Assembly (NCBI RefSeq): GCF_902167145.1
Contig: NC_050097.1
Span: 42,888,095 to 42,952,094, forward strand
Source of the DNA: Zea mays
Lineage: Eukaryota; Streptophyta; Magnoliopsida; Poales; Poaceae
Direction: 5' to 3'
DNA length: 64,000 nucleotides
Numbering within the stretch: the stretch's first letter is position 1; the number at the start of each line of letters is the position of its first letter. The translations under genes and the position numbers were made by a program. The notes beneath the pieces were generated by a model, which saw only the letters and a list, made by a program, of their open reading frames with translations, did no database searches and was not told the origin of the DNA. Of this stretch, positions 1-10,196 are shown piece after piece.

Positions 1-2636
1 GATGATGGGGTCGACAACGAGCGGGTATTTCCCCGGGCTCGGCACGTGGTCGGGGTGGTCGGCTTGGTCGAAGGTGATGGGCTTGTCGGACCAGTCTAGG
101 TAGACTGGCGCCGCCACCTTTACCGAACAGACCTCCCGACGCTCTTGCTTGCGGTGCCGAGCCGAGGCGTTCGCCGCTTGCCCACCGTAGATCATGAAGC
201 AGTCGCGGACCTCGGGGAACTCTCCTGCCTGGTGATCTTCCTTCTTGTCGTCGTCGCGAGCCCTGCCACCCTCCACGGGTGGCCCGGCCCTGTGGAAGTG
301 GCGCCGAAGCATGGCGCACTCCTCAAGGGTGTGCTTGACGGGCCCCTGATGATAGGGGCACGACTCCTTAAGCATCTTGTCGAAGAGGTTGGCACCTCCG
401 GGGGGTTTCCGAGGGTTCTTGTACTCGGCGGCGGCGACAAGGTCCGCGTCGGCGGCGTCGCGTTTCGCTTGCGACTTCTTCTTGCCTTTCTTCTTGGCGC
501 CGCGCTGAGTTGACGCCTCGGGGGCGTCTTCCGGTGGGCGGCCCTAGGGCTGCTTGTCCTTCCAAAAGATAGCCTCAACCGCCTCCTGGCCAGAGGCAAA
601 CTTGGTGGCGATGTCCATCAGCTCGCTCGCCCTGGTGGGGGTTTTGCGACCCAGCTTGCTCACCAGGTCGCGGCAGGTGGTGCCGGCGAGGAACGCGCCG
701 ATGACATCTGAATCGGTGATGTTGGGTAGCTCGGTGCGCTGCTTCGAGAATCGCCGGATGTAGTCCCAGAGAGACTCTCCCGGCTGCTGTCGACAGCTTC
801 GAAGGTCCCAGGAGTTTCCAGGGCGCACGTACGTGCCCTGGAAAATGCCGGCGAAGGCTTGGACCAGGTCGTCCCAGTTGGAGATCTGCCCCGGAGGCAG
901 GTGCTCCAACCAGGCGCGAGCGGTGTCGGAGAGGAACAGGGGAGGTTGCGGATGATGAGGTTGTCATCGTCCGTTCCACCCAGTTGGCCGGCCAGCCGGT
1001 AGTCCGCGAGCCACAGTTCCGGTCTCGTCTCCCCCGAGTACTTTGTGATAGTAGTCGGGGGTCAGAACCGGGTCGGGAACGGCGCCCGTCGTATGGCGCG
1101 GCTGAAAGCCTGCGGACCGGGTGGTTCGGGCGAGGGACTCCGATCCTCCCCGCTGTCGTAGCGTCCCCCACGCCTGGGGTGGTAGCCTCGGCGCACCCTC
1201 TCGTCGAGATGGGCCCGACGGTCGCGGTGATGGTGCTCGTTGCCGAGGCGACCCGGGGCCATAAGCGCTATGTTGTGCGTGCGCCCGGTGTGGACTGAGG
1301 CTTCCCGCATGAATCGGGAAGTCGCGGCGCGATGTTCCGAGGGGTACCCCCGCCTTCGGGAGGCGGAGCTTTCGGCCCGTTGGACCGCGGCGCCCTCCAG
1401 GAGATTCTTGAGCTCTCCCTGGATTTGCCATCCCTCGGTGGTTGATGGCTCCGGCATCGCGCGGAGAAGCATTGCTGCTGCAGCTAGGTTCTGGCCGACT
1501 CCACTGGAAGCGGGTGGCGGCCTTACCCTGATATCGTCGGTGATGCGGTGCTGGATACCCTGGGGTAGATGGCGCACTTCTCCGGCCGGAGGTTGGCCCG
1601 CCCATTCCTGCCCGATGTCCCGGCGGATCGGCTCAAGCGTTCCTGCTCCCTCGTCGAGCCTGGCCTGCACCCCGCGGATTTGCTCGAGCTGTGGGTCATG
1701 ACCCCCCGCCTGAACGGGGACCACAGCTAGCTCCCGTAGGATGTCAACGCAAGGCACAGGCCTAGGGAGATCACCGTTCTCTAGCACACCAAGATGGTTG
1801 CCTTCGGAGGGACCCCCTAGATCGACGTGGAAACATTCACGACTTGGGCCACAGTCCTCGTCGCCGAGGCTGCGGCTACCGTCGGGACAGTCGGAAAGGC
1901 AGTAGTCGCATGGCACTGGGGTTACCAAGTCCGGAGAAATCCCAACAGAAGTCGGGCACGTCATCTTCCTCGGACCCCGAGGGCCCGTAGGTCGAGACGT
2001 CCGTCAGCCGGTCCCAGGGTGACCGCATATGAAACCCAGAGGGTTTGGACTCGCCTCTACGAGAGCGTCCGCCAAAGCAAAGTCGCTTGGAGGGTCGAGG
2101 CTGAATCCAAAGGGCGTGAGATGGGAATCGGTGGGCACCTCTTGGTCGACGGGCGGTGACGAAGTCACGTCAGGGACTGACTGCACTGTCCTCTCAGGTA
2201 CGAGGGTGACGCCCAGCAAGCCTTTTGCGAGTGTGCTGGCGTCGTTCGTTTGCTTGGGATTGGCGTGTTGCGGGGAGACGGCGCTCGTCTTCGTCTCAAA
2301 CGCGAGATCGATGCTCGATGTGCCCCCCGTTGGGGCGCCGGTGCCGTCGACTCGCTCGACAGCCGACGAGGTGCCGCCTCCTGCTTGGCCTCGGTTGCCC
2401 CGCCTCCTCCTCCGTCAGCGGGGGAGAGGGTGGGGCGAGCTCGAATGTTGTTCTTCCACCACGCGGGGAAGATGTCGTCGATTCCGCCGCCGGCGGGCGG
2501 GCTGTCGGCCGCCATTGTCGCTGTCGCACGGCGGGGGAAGGAGTATCATGTCGTAGCTGCCGTCGAGGGACATGAACTCAAGACTCCCAAAACGGAGCAC
2601 CATCCCGGGCGGGAAAGGTTGCTGGAGACTGCCCAT
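1..2636 (-). pseudogene. gag: Tat-type Gypsy gag, broken
   Basis: Decayed gag of the Huck-like element, starting at an ATG (2636) about 40 bp after the primer-binding site. The N-terminal part (2636 to about 2510) starts MGSLQQPFPPG and then changes frame near 2510 and again near 2200. The capsid-like retrotransposon gag domain is clear at 544-909 (NWDDLVQAF, GESLWDYIRRF, IGAFLAG). Below 544 the same frame continues open to base 1 as a lysine-rich linker and a segment with PYHQGPVKHTLEEC, typical of Tat gags just before protease. I see three in-frame stops (TGA 2004-2006, TGA 1062-1064, TAG 544-546) and at least three frameshifts, one a missing C near 930. No functional Gag can be made. RNA packaging and particle assembly are the family role. 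Confidence 0.85.
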
Positions 2637-2676
2637 CTAGAGCTTGACGGGTAGCTGTTCGTCAACACGCAGCAGG

Positions 2677-2694
2677 CCCCTACCTGGCACGCCA
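2677..2694 (-). other. Primer-binding site of Huck-like element
   Basis: On the minus strand TGGCGTGCCAGGTAGGGG lies two bases inside the LTR end. It starts with the TGG that pairs to a tRNA CCA tail. It is not the initiator-Met site used by the other elements in the window; I cannot name the tRNA with confidence. Confidence 0.65.
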
Positions 2695-2997
2695 ACTGTC
2701 GGCATTTTGAGACCGGGGGGTCCCTGGGCCGACGAGTGAAAATGTCGCCGCGTGCCCCAGCCCAGATGGGTCGGCGCGAGATGGAGCGCGAAGGGGGGAA
2801 AAAGGCAGCCAGAGCGAGAGAGAGAGAGAGAAGGGAATCACGCGGCCTTCGTGTTTGTCCCGCGCCCGGGTCGGGTGCGCTTGCAGTAGGGGGTTACAAG
2901 CGTCCACGCGGAAGGGGAGCGAGCGGCCTCACGTGAGCGCCTGTCCCGTCCTCTTCCCCGCGCGGCCAACCTTCTGTAAGAGGGCCCTGGTCCTTCC

Positions 2998-3004
2998 TTT
3001 TATA
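2998..3004 (-). promoter_or_regulatory. TATA box of Huck-like LTR
   Basis: TATAAAAGG on the minus strand, about 300 bp before the end of the LTR, the expected place for the U3/R promoter driving genomic RNA leftward. Position and sequence only; no start site is known. Confidence 0.6.
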
Positions 3005-3502
3005 GGCGTAAGGAGAGGATCCAGGTGTACAATGGGGGGGTGTAGCAGAGTGCTAACGTGTCTAGCGGAGGAGAGCTAGCGCCCTAAGTACATGCCATCG
3101 TGGCAGCCGGAGAGGTTTTGGCACCCGGTTCGTGTGGTGTCGTGGCCGTCGGAGGAGCGCTGGAGCCTGGCGGAAGGACAACTGTCGGGGCTGTCGAGTC
3201 CTTGCTGACGTCCTCTTGCTTCCGTAAGGGGGCTGGGAGCCGCCGTCGTCATAGAGTGTGCGGGGCGCCATCATTACTTGTCTGGCGGAGCGAGCCAGAT
3301 GGGACGCCGGTCTTGTTCCCCGTAGCCTGAGTCAGCTTGGGGTAGGGTAATGATGGCGCCTCCTGTTGACGTGGTCGGTCCGTGCCTTAGGTTGGGCGAT
3401 GTGGAGGCTCCTCCGAGGTCGAGGTCGAGTCTGTCTTCCGAGGCCGAGGTCGAGTCCGAGCCCCTGGGTCGGGCAAGGCGGAGACCGTCGGCGGAGGCTA
3501 GG

Positions 3503-3880
3503 GCTGAGTCCGAGCCCTGGGGTCGGGCGAAGCGGAGTTCGTCGTCTTTCGGGGCTGAGCCCGAGTCCGAGCCCTGGGTCGGGCGGAGCGGAGTTCGCCG
3601 TCTTCCGGGGCTGAGCCCGAGCCCGAGCCCTGGGTCGGGCGGAGCGGAGTTCACCGTCTTCCGGGGCTGAGCCCGAGTCCGAGCCCTGGGTCGGGCGGAG
3701 CGGAGTTCGCCGTCTTCCGGGGCTGAGCCCGAGCCCGAGCCCTGGGTCGGGCGGAGCGGAGTTCGCCGTCTTCCGGGGCTAAGCCCGAGTCCGAGCCCTG
3801 GGTCGGGCAGAGCGGAGTTCGCCGTCTTCCGGGGCTGAGCCCGAGTCTGAGCCCTGGGTCGGGCGAAGCGGAGTTTCCTA
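3503..3880 (-). repeat. 56-bp GC-rich tandem repeat in Huck-like LTR
   Basis: The phrase GGGGCTGAGCCCGAG recurs at 3551, 3607, 3663, 3719, 3775 (GGGGCTAAG variant) and 3831, exactly 56 bp apart, with a shorter diverged copy upstream near 3503. Units differ by a few substitutions. They lie upstream of the TATA box in transcriptional sense, so they could be U3 enhancer-like repeats; that role is inference. Confidence 0.9.
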
Positions 3881-4373
3881 TGGTGCCTGAGGCCGGGCCT
3901 GACTGCCTATCAGCCTCACTCTGTCGAGTGTCACAGCAATCGGAGCGGCGCAGGCGGCGCTGTCCTTCTGTCAGGCCGGTCAGTGGAGCGGCGAAGTGAC
4001 TGCGGTCACTTCGGCTCTGTCGTCTGGAGGGCGTGCGTCAGGATAAAGGTGTCAGGCCACCTTTGCATTAAATGCCCCTGCGATTTGGTCGATTAGCGTG
4101 GCAATTTGGCGAGGGTTGCTTCTTGGCGAAGACTGGGCCTCGGGCGAGCCGGAAGTATGTTCGTCGCTGGAGGGGGCCTCGGGCGAGACGGAGATCCTCC
4201 GGGGTCGGCTGCCCTTGCCCGAGGCTAGGCTCGGGCGAGGCGTGATCGAGTCCCTCGAATGGACCGATCCCTGACTTAGTCACACCCATCAGGCCTTTGC
4301 AGCTTTGTGCTGATGCGGGTTACCAGCTGAGAATTAGGAGTCTTGAGGGTACCGCTAATTATGGTCCCCGACA

Positions 4374-5934
4374 CTTTTAGTTTTGTCAAGTATTTATTAT
4401 TAGTAGACGCCAAGTTTTAGCAATAACCGACCCATGAATCATATTCCTCATCGAGGAACATCATTATCATCATCGTAACCAAAATAATAAATAGAACCAT
4501 TGTATGTCGAACCATCTGTATCTCTAATCAAAGAGGATCCCAAGGCCGCTCATAACCATGAGCACGACTGATATATCAGTTTCTAACCTTCTGCAGAGGT
4601 CACACACTTTACCCACAAGTCGTGATTCCTGTTCTGCCCGGAGATCATGGCTCTCCATTGATCACTACCAAGGTGACCTAACAGGGTCTCACTACGTAGC
4701 CTTTACAAAGATTTCTCAGAGGTCATAGCCGCCCATTAGGTTTCTCCAGTTTGATAAACACAGTACATCTCCCCAAAGGAAGGGTGACTAACAAAAACAA
4801 ATCGAGAACCTCTACAACCAGCCTCGGCAGAGCAAGTACTATGCCCGGACCCCATTGACGGCCCTACGGCGAAGCCAACTACTCCTCTGGTTCCTCTAAT
4901 TAATCAGCTAAGGGCGTCCCATTCCACCCTCATGGCTGCACTGTTTTCCCAGGTTGTCACTACCCAAACAGGTCCTTACGAAGAGGTACTCAGGAAAAAT
5001 GGCCTGAGTCCCCTAAAGTAATCACAAGAACCTCATTGGGATAACATCATCGTATCATAAATTATCACATCATGTTCATTGATTAAGGTAAAGCAATAGC
5101 ATGAAGCTAACCATGATAACCCAAAAAGGTAAGCAAGGGTAAGGTAAATACAGACTAGTCAATCCTTAAGTTTCAATAATGTAATGCGGGACAATGAATT
5201 ATAAAGTAAAGTAGGACATGATAGGTCTGAGGACACTTGCCTTCACCAAACAGATGCTCAGGGTCTTCAACTTTGCAGAACTCAAAGAACAAGGTCACTT
5301 GGTTGCCAACGATTGATCTTCGATCCCTCGAAGCTTGGAAACGGACCGCAATCTATTCGCGACGTACAACGAATACCAATATGCACAAACAAACAAACAT
5401 ATGTATATGCATAAGAACATCACACCATTCAAATAAAAACATAATAAAACATGCAAATCGAAATAGAGTGTGTTACTACGGTCACGCGAGGAAAAAGAAT
5501 TATCGAACTCGAAGCTATAGTCGGGAAGATATCGCGTTACGCTAAATCAATATTAACTATAACATTTAATTCGATAGTTACAAATATAAGTTATATCTAA
5601 TATTTAGTTTCACTTAACCTGCTACACTAGCAGCTATGAATTAAACTAGTAATTTAATTAAAGCGAGAGATTCTAAGCGAGACGAATTTACGACGAGCGA
5701 AACATTACGACAGCGTGCGAACGACGCGCGGACACGCGCGACATAGCACGCTGACGACACACGAAACAGTGCGTGCGACCAGCGCGAACGACACGCGAAT
5801 CAGCACGACACCACGTGCAGAACAACTCGTGTGACAGGCGAGAAAAACTAAATACGTGACACATTTATACTAAATAATTATTAAATAAGTAGTTAAGTTG
5901 ATAATAGCCATGTTAATGTTTATTCTACAAGCGT
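4374..5934 (-). repeat. Older long Gypsy-like LTR, left part
   Basis: About 1.56 kb with no coding region. On the minus strand it reads like the R/U5 half of a Del-type maize LTR, ending in a segment resembling those flanking long-LTR Gypsy primer sites. It continues across the E1 insertion at 19621. Its end at 4373/4374 is cut by the Huck-like insertion. From about 5690 it holds CG-dinucleotide-rich text (ACGCG, CGACACG motifs) alternating with AT-rich text. Assignment as an LTR is inferred from texture, the minus-strand TATA at 21432-21439 and total length (about 3.7 kb when rejoined). Confidence 0.5.
5930..5934. other. Target-site duplication AGCGT (left) of E1
   Basis: AGCGT immediately before the E1 5' LTR; the identical AGCGT follows the 3' LTR at 19616-19620. 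This proves that E1 ends are intact and that 4374-5934 and 19621 onward were contiguous before insertion. Confidence 0.95.
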
Positions 5935-7079
5935 TGTAACACCCCTGGTGTTACTATAACTAAAACATGAGCATGACATCATAGCATTGGCATTGCATAT
6001 GTTTGACACACCTAGAGTGCATTCACTAGGCAAAAATTTCAAACAAGTTGTATTGTTTTAATGTTTTGCAAATAGGACCCTGGATAGGAAGCTTTAACCC
6101 TAAACAGTGGTTAAAGGGGTAAAACTTAACCCAAGTTAAGAAAACCTAAAGACTTTAGGGTAAAAGTCATAAAATGACCCCAAGAATAAACTTGAATCAC
6201 ATTTATACCCCTAAGGTACCAAAAACCCTAATTGGAACCCTGGAAAAATCCTGAAACCAAACCCTAGGGGTCTATGTGCAAAAAATGTGCACAGGTGTGA
6301 AAACAACTATGTTAAAGCATGTTAAGTCATATGGTTCACAAAATTAGGGATTTGCAAGTGAAACCCTAAGTTTTGGGTTTATTTGCAAAAAGTACCACTT
6401 GACCTCTATATAGCCTAAGTCTGAAATCAGTGTTGTGAGCACAACTTTGAGCCCTTGTAACTTTCAAATTAATGAAAATATGCCCTAGGTCACCACATAA
6501 AACTTATAGACCAAACAAAGGAGAACAATTTTGCTTATGAGTGTAAGCAAGGTTGCTATGAAGAATTTGGAGATAATCCCACTTAAAGTCGGGCTGTCTG
6601 GCTGACTGATAACTGAAACTTGGTCTGACAGTGGGGTGGGTCAATCTTTGAACCCAGATTTAAACATGATCCAGTGCAAGTTTGGGCATGGTTCCCATAA
6701 CAAAATTGTAGCTGGAACATGGGGCTATAACTTTGGTACAGAAGGTTGATGAATTTCTCATGCAAAATCTGGAGAAAATCTGGCCCCAAATCGCTCTGTC
6801 AGACTCATTGATTCTACTGAAATCGAGCACTGTTCACCGGCCTTCAGAAATATCGCGCCGTGGATATGGTCAGCCCCTCGCCGGCGATAAGAACGCCACC
6901 GCAGCGGATGGTCGTCGGCGGCTGCGGTAAAAATCTGGTGCGACGTGGCCTCAAAGCATTGAGTTGGCGCTACCCGGTTAAACGGCGGCCACCGGACTTG
7001 CGCTGTGGCTTTGCCGTGCGGGTGAAGCTCGCCAGCATGATTACAGCCGGTGAAGCTCATCCGATTGCGGCCGGTTGGC

Positions 7080-7087
7080 TATAAATT
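7080..7087 (+). promoter_or_regulatory. TATA box, E1 5' LTR
   Basis: TATAAATT followed by a pyrimidine-rich leader (CTTCTTCACCG); the same box occurs in the 3' LTR at 16738-16745 and in the array LTRs (35565-35572, 45217-45224, 54831-54838, minus strand). It is the likely start of genomic RNA and of any LTR-internal transcript. A short ATG reading frame (7164-7199, 11 codons) lies just downstream. Confidence 0.7.
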
Positions 7088-8372
7088 GAGGGCGAGTGTT
7101 GCTTCTTCACCGTTTTCCACCTCTCAGCCACTAAGCGCCCGACTCAGGATCACCGGAAAACCCATGTATCCTCCAAATCCCTCGCTCCCTTGTTCTTAAC
7201 TCCGCCGCGAAGAACATCTCCGTGGCCAGCCTTCCTCGAGTGAGTACTTACCCAATTGTTTCATGTTCTTGCTTGCTATTAGCCCCCTATTGCTCCCAGT
7301 ACCAACCAATCGAACTTAAGCCAAAAGCTTTCACCGGAACGTGTGCTTGCTCTGAAGAACACCGCCGTGACCCCCTCACCGTCGACCCACTCCTCGGGCC
7401 TTGTTCTGCCCAAACCAAAATGTGTCCGTAGACCCTGGTGAACCCGTGAAGCTTTGCCCAGCCCCAATTTGGCCATCCTCATCTCTGTTTGATCGGAACA
7501 CGTTCATCCCCTTGCCCATCCGCTCGGACACCATGAATCGAATGATCCAATGCCCCCTTGGTGAAATTAATGGAGGGGAAATGCTCGGGCTTGGTTCAAT
7601 TTGATGTCCGCCGCTCGGGAACCCTAGCTGTTGCCTTAATCGGCCGGCGTAGGGGCTCGCCGGAGCTCGGCTGGGCGTGAGCGCAGTCGGGGACTAGGTG
7701 TGGTAAAAGATTAGAACGCGAAGGGTCTTTCTGCAAATGTCAGCGACTCGCCGAAATAGTGCTCTGACCCCGCTTTAAGTTATTCTGTTTGTCAGGGCCT
7801 TTTCTGCAAAACCCGCAGCGCGGGCGCGCGCTGGCGCGTTTCTGCGCTAGTTGGGCCGACTTGGGCTGATTTCGGCCCGCGTCTGTTTATTGTTTTTCTT
7901 TTTCTATTTCTAGCGGGCTTCGGAAATCTGTCATAAATTATAGAAAAATCCTAAAAATATGAGACCAATTTTCTTAGAACCCTAATTTCCTGTAGTATTT
8001 AATAAAAATGAACTCATGATTTTTAGATTAAATAAGGAATTTTGGGTATTTAAAGTAGCTTAAAACATCAGTTTTGGATTTTTAGAAAATAAATGGTAAT
8101 TCTAAAAATGCCCAAACTTTTTATGGGAACTTAAAACATTATTTAGAAGCCTTGGGTAGAGTTTGAATTGTTTTGGACCTTGTTTGATCACCAAACCCAA
8201 AACCACCCCCCCTGCCCTATGAACTCCTTTACCGACTCCGGAAACCCTAAGTCCCCGGAACTCCGTGAAGGAAAGTTGTATTCAAGACATAAATAATAAG
8301 TTTATACTATCTTTGCATCCTCATGAGCATCCCATGGCATCCATTCTTATACCTATGTATGGTTATGATTAG

Positions 8373-9606
8373 AACGTGAAGAGGAAATCGAAGTAACTGA
8401 AGAGGAGACACCACCACCACCTTCGGAGTCTCAGGCCGGGAATCATTTCTACTTTGATATCTGTGGATCTGAGCCTGATTCACCTGTGAACGAAGGCAAG
8501 CCCCGGTGCATGCAACCCCTTTCCTTGTGTTTTTAAATACTTTTCGCACACTTAAGTCTAGTGAAATGTGCATTAAGTTCATAGGAGTTACTTGAAACCC
8601 TTTGATGCATTGCTTTTCCTTGATATCCATACCTTAATAGATACTCCTGTGAAGTATCAAAATTATGATTTACAAAAATGCTTAGCCTTGCTTAGATCTT
8701 GTGGATAGAGGTTGTCCTCAATTTAACCATGGGGAGGATGGCTTCTACCTGCAAGAATATTTTCATTTGGAGCAATAGTGGGATCTTACTGCAAAGTTCC
8801 CTGTGATGCTCTTTCATCCTAAGGAACAGACACAATCCTCAGGATGGGAATACTTAAATTGAGACTTGGGTTAGGAACAGGTGATGTTCTACCCAGGTTG
8901 GTTAAGGATTAACGCGTATGTAGGCGTGCTGACCGAGGACCCTTTAACTGGTCACATGCCTCGTCATGGGTAAGCCTTGCCTCGGGCAGACTAAGGCCGG
9001 AATAAGATAACACGAAATGGGCGTGGAGCGGTGGCGAGAGTAGCGTGTACCCTCCGTGGCAAGAGGCTGGACGGTGGTGTATCTGTGCTCTCGGTTTGCG
9101 TGAACCTGATCCGGTCTTAAGAACCCCGGTGGCGGGTTGACATATGCAAGGGTTAAGTGCTACATATGTCGTGTGATTGGAGATCCTCAGCTGAGTATAA
9201 TCGATTCGGATCGCCGTACCTTCGCGGTTATGAAGACTTGGTCACTTTTCTACAACGTAAGTCAGGATGTGAACACGATGGATAAAAAAATGATGTGTCT
9301 TGATGTGATGTGAAATTAGACTAGATGCAAATAGAGTCTATTAATACTTAATATGGTGTTAAAAGATTGAAAGTCAGGACTCACTTTAGTAAGCTACTTC
9401 TGCAAAAGTATAAGTTGATTTTGCTAAAGCCTCTCCTTGACTCCTATTTATCCAGCATACCCTTGAGAGTCTTTTCCTTAGTCGGGTAAGACTTGCTGAG
9501 TATTCCATACTCAGGGTTTATCCCTTTGTTGTTTTTAGGTGAGGAAGCGACAAACTTTTGTTGCTTTTGCTCCAAGGTGGTACCAAACGAGGAAAAACAA
9601 GACTGA
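8373..9606 (+). CDS. Candidate spliced small ORF inside LTR (E1 5' LTR copy)
   Basis: Not a family I recognise. Exon A is 8373-8495: preceded by an AG acceptor (8371-8372) and an in-frame TGA (8366-8368), open for about 41 codons, acidic then proline-rich (ETPPPP), then FYFDICGSEP. It ends at AAG with a GC-type donor GCAAG at 8496. Exon B is 9539-9606, after the pyrimidine-rich acceptor TTGTTTTTAG (9529-9538). The join gives a Gly codon and continues in frame through FCCFC, KVVP and EEKQD to TGA (9604-9606). Against the array LTRs, exon A has about 15 synonymous and 5 replacement codons and one whole-codon indel. I could not find an initiating exon: exon A has no usable ATG and needs one base from an upstream exon. 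It could also be spliced onto a gag-pol leader. Splicing and translation are inference. Confidence 0.5.
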
Positions 9607-9612
9607 AGTGCG

Positions 9613-9677
9613 GGAGGACTCGGTCCTCCACTTAGGTTCTTTTGCTTATAGCTTATCGGGAGGAGTTTGTGCCTCCC
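9613..9677 (+). other. Two conserved hairpins after the LTR ORF stop
   Basis: GGAGGAC-TCG-GTCCTCC (9613-9629) starts seven bases after the exon B stop; GGGAGG...CCTCCC (9658-9677) follows. Both stems are kept in the 3' LTR (offset +9657) and, on the minus strand, in the array LTRs (for LTR-A 33179-33195 and 33130-33149). They lie upstream of the AATAAA signals, so an RNA role in 3'-end formation or packaging is possible but unproven. Confidence 0.6.
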
Positions 9678-9960
9678 ATGGTTTGTATAATATTACTACT
9701 CTGCACTCACTTTTAGCTCTGGTCTGTAATAAAATAACTCAACCTTGCTTTTGAAATAAATGTAAGTTATGTAATTCGCTTCCGCATTTCTTTATCTCCG
9801 ATGTTCTGTAATGTCTGCAAGACGGGTGAGACGTTCCTGGTAAGGTAAGGAAAGATACCGAGCTTGTCAAGTGACTTAGGAACATCTACAGGGTGTCTGA
9901 TGTCTGTTAGACAAGGACAACTGTAGGTGGGCCTAATTACTTGGGAGGTTCTGTCACAGC

Positions 9961-9972
9961 TGGTATCAGAGC
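9961..9972 (+). other. Primer-binding site of E1 (initiator tRNA-Met)
   Basis: TGGTATCAGAGC, two bases after the 5' LTR; perfect complement to the 3' end of plant initiator tRNA-Met, the usual primer for these elements. Confidence 0.95.
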
Positions 9973-10196
9973 GTAGCCCTTCTTTGCAGATATTATGAGG
10001 CATCTTCAAAAGGATTTTCAAAAGTCTTACCTAAAAACTCTTTTCTCTTCTTACCTAAGTATTCTGAAGAGTCTATCTTAAAGACCAGATAGGAAGAGTG
10101 CAACATATAGAAGGTTGAATCGACTAAGGTTGATTCTGTAATTATGCATGCATCATGCTAAGCACTATACTAATAACATTTTCCCCCTTAGAAAAG
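9973..10196 (+). other. E1 untranslated leader
   Basis: About 220 bp between primer site and ORF0; no ORF of note. Presumably part of the packaging leader; no specific structure recognised. Confidence 0.6.

Larger units (their letters stand above)
1..4373 (-). mobile_element. Huck/RIRE2-like Gypsy retrotransposon, partial
   Basis: Minus-strand LTR retrotransposon entering from the left edge. Read on the minus strand it shows a 5' LTR (4373 to 2697, TG...CA), a primer-binding site directly after it, and a long decayed gag running to the window edge just before where a protease would be expected. The LTR begins TGTCGGGGACCATAATTAGC, which I associate with the maize Huck family (Tat lineage of Ty3/Gypsy); the family name is from memory. 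The pol region, the 3' LTR and the other target duplication lie outside the window. The five bases after the LTR (4374-4378, CTTTT) would be the duplication on this side. Confidence 0.8.
2697..4373 (-). repeat. 5' LTR of Huck-like element (1677 bp)
   Basis: Bounded by TGTCGG at 2697 and CCGACA at 4373 (inverted TG...CA ends), GC-rich, with a TATA box on the minus strand at 2998-3004 and a 56-bp tandem array in the U3 part. It is the 5' LTR because the primer-binding site and gag follow on the minus strand. The boundary at 4373 is abrupt: sequence to the right belongs to a different, AT-rich LTR. Confidence 0.85.
5935..9958 (+). repeat. E1 5' LTR (4024 bp)
   Basis: Starts TGTAACACCCC, ends GTCACA. 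The first bases form an inverted repeat, GTAACACC (5936-5943) and GGTGTTAC (5947-5954). TATA at 7080-7087 puts U3 at about 1.15 kb; AATAAA signals at 9728-9733 and 9755-9760 suggest R ends near there, so R would be about 2.6 kb. R contains the candidate spliced coding unit (8373-9606). The first 370 bp and last several hundred bp match the LTRs of the 32849-56139 array closely, but the middle (about 6300-7700) is largely different, so the two belong to distinct LTR subfamilies. Confidence 0.93.

Noticed and set aside
964..1701. Overlapping long ORFs on both strands in the Huck-like gag region
   Set aside because: Shadow frames of GC-rich gag; only the frame with gag motifs was kept.
3503..3880. 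Possible CRISPR-like array
   Set aside because: Units are contiguous 56-bp tandem copies with no spacers; plant LTR context.
6733..7084. Short ORFs on both strands around the E1 TATA, repeated at 16391-16742
   Set aside because: They span the promoter, are not kept in the array LTR subfamily, and recur only because the LTR is duplicated.
8300..8386. Overlapping ORF (ATG AGC ATC ...) just before exon A as its start by frameshift
   Set aside because: Conserved at nucleotide level, but it ends in a different frame from exon A and would need an unproved frameshift; kept only as an alternative to an unseen first exon.
9539..9754. 71-codon ORF starting at GTG (frame 1) over exon B
   Set aside because: This frame is closed by a stop in the array LTRs (TAG after three codons); the conserved frame is the one ending at 9606.
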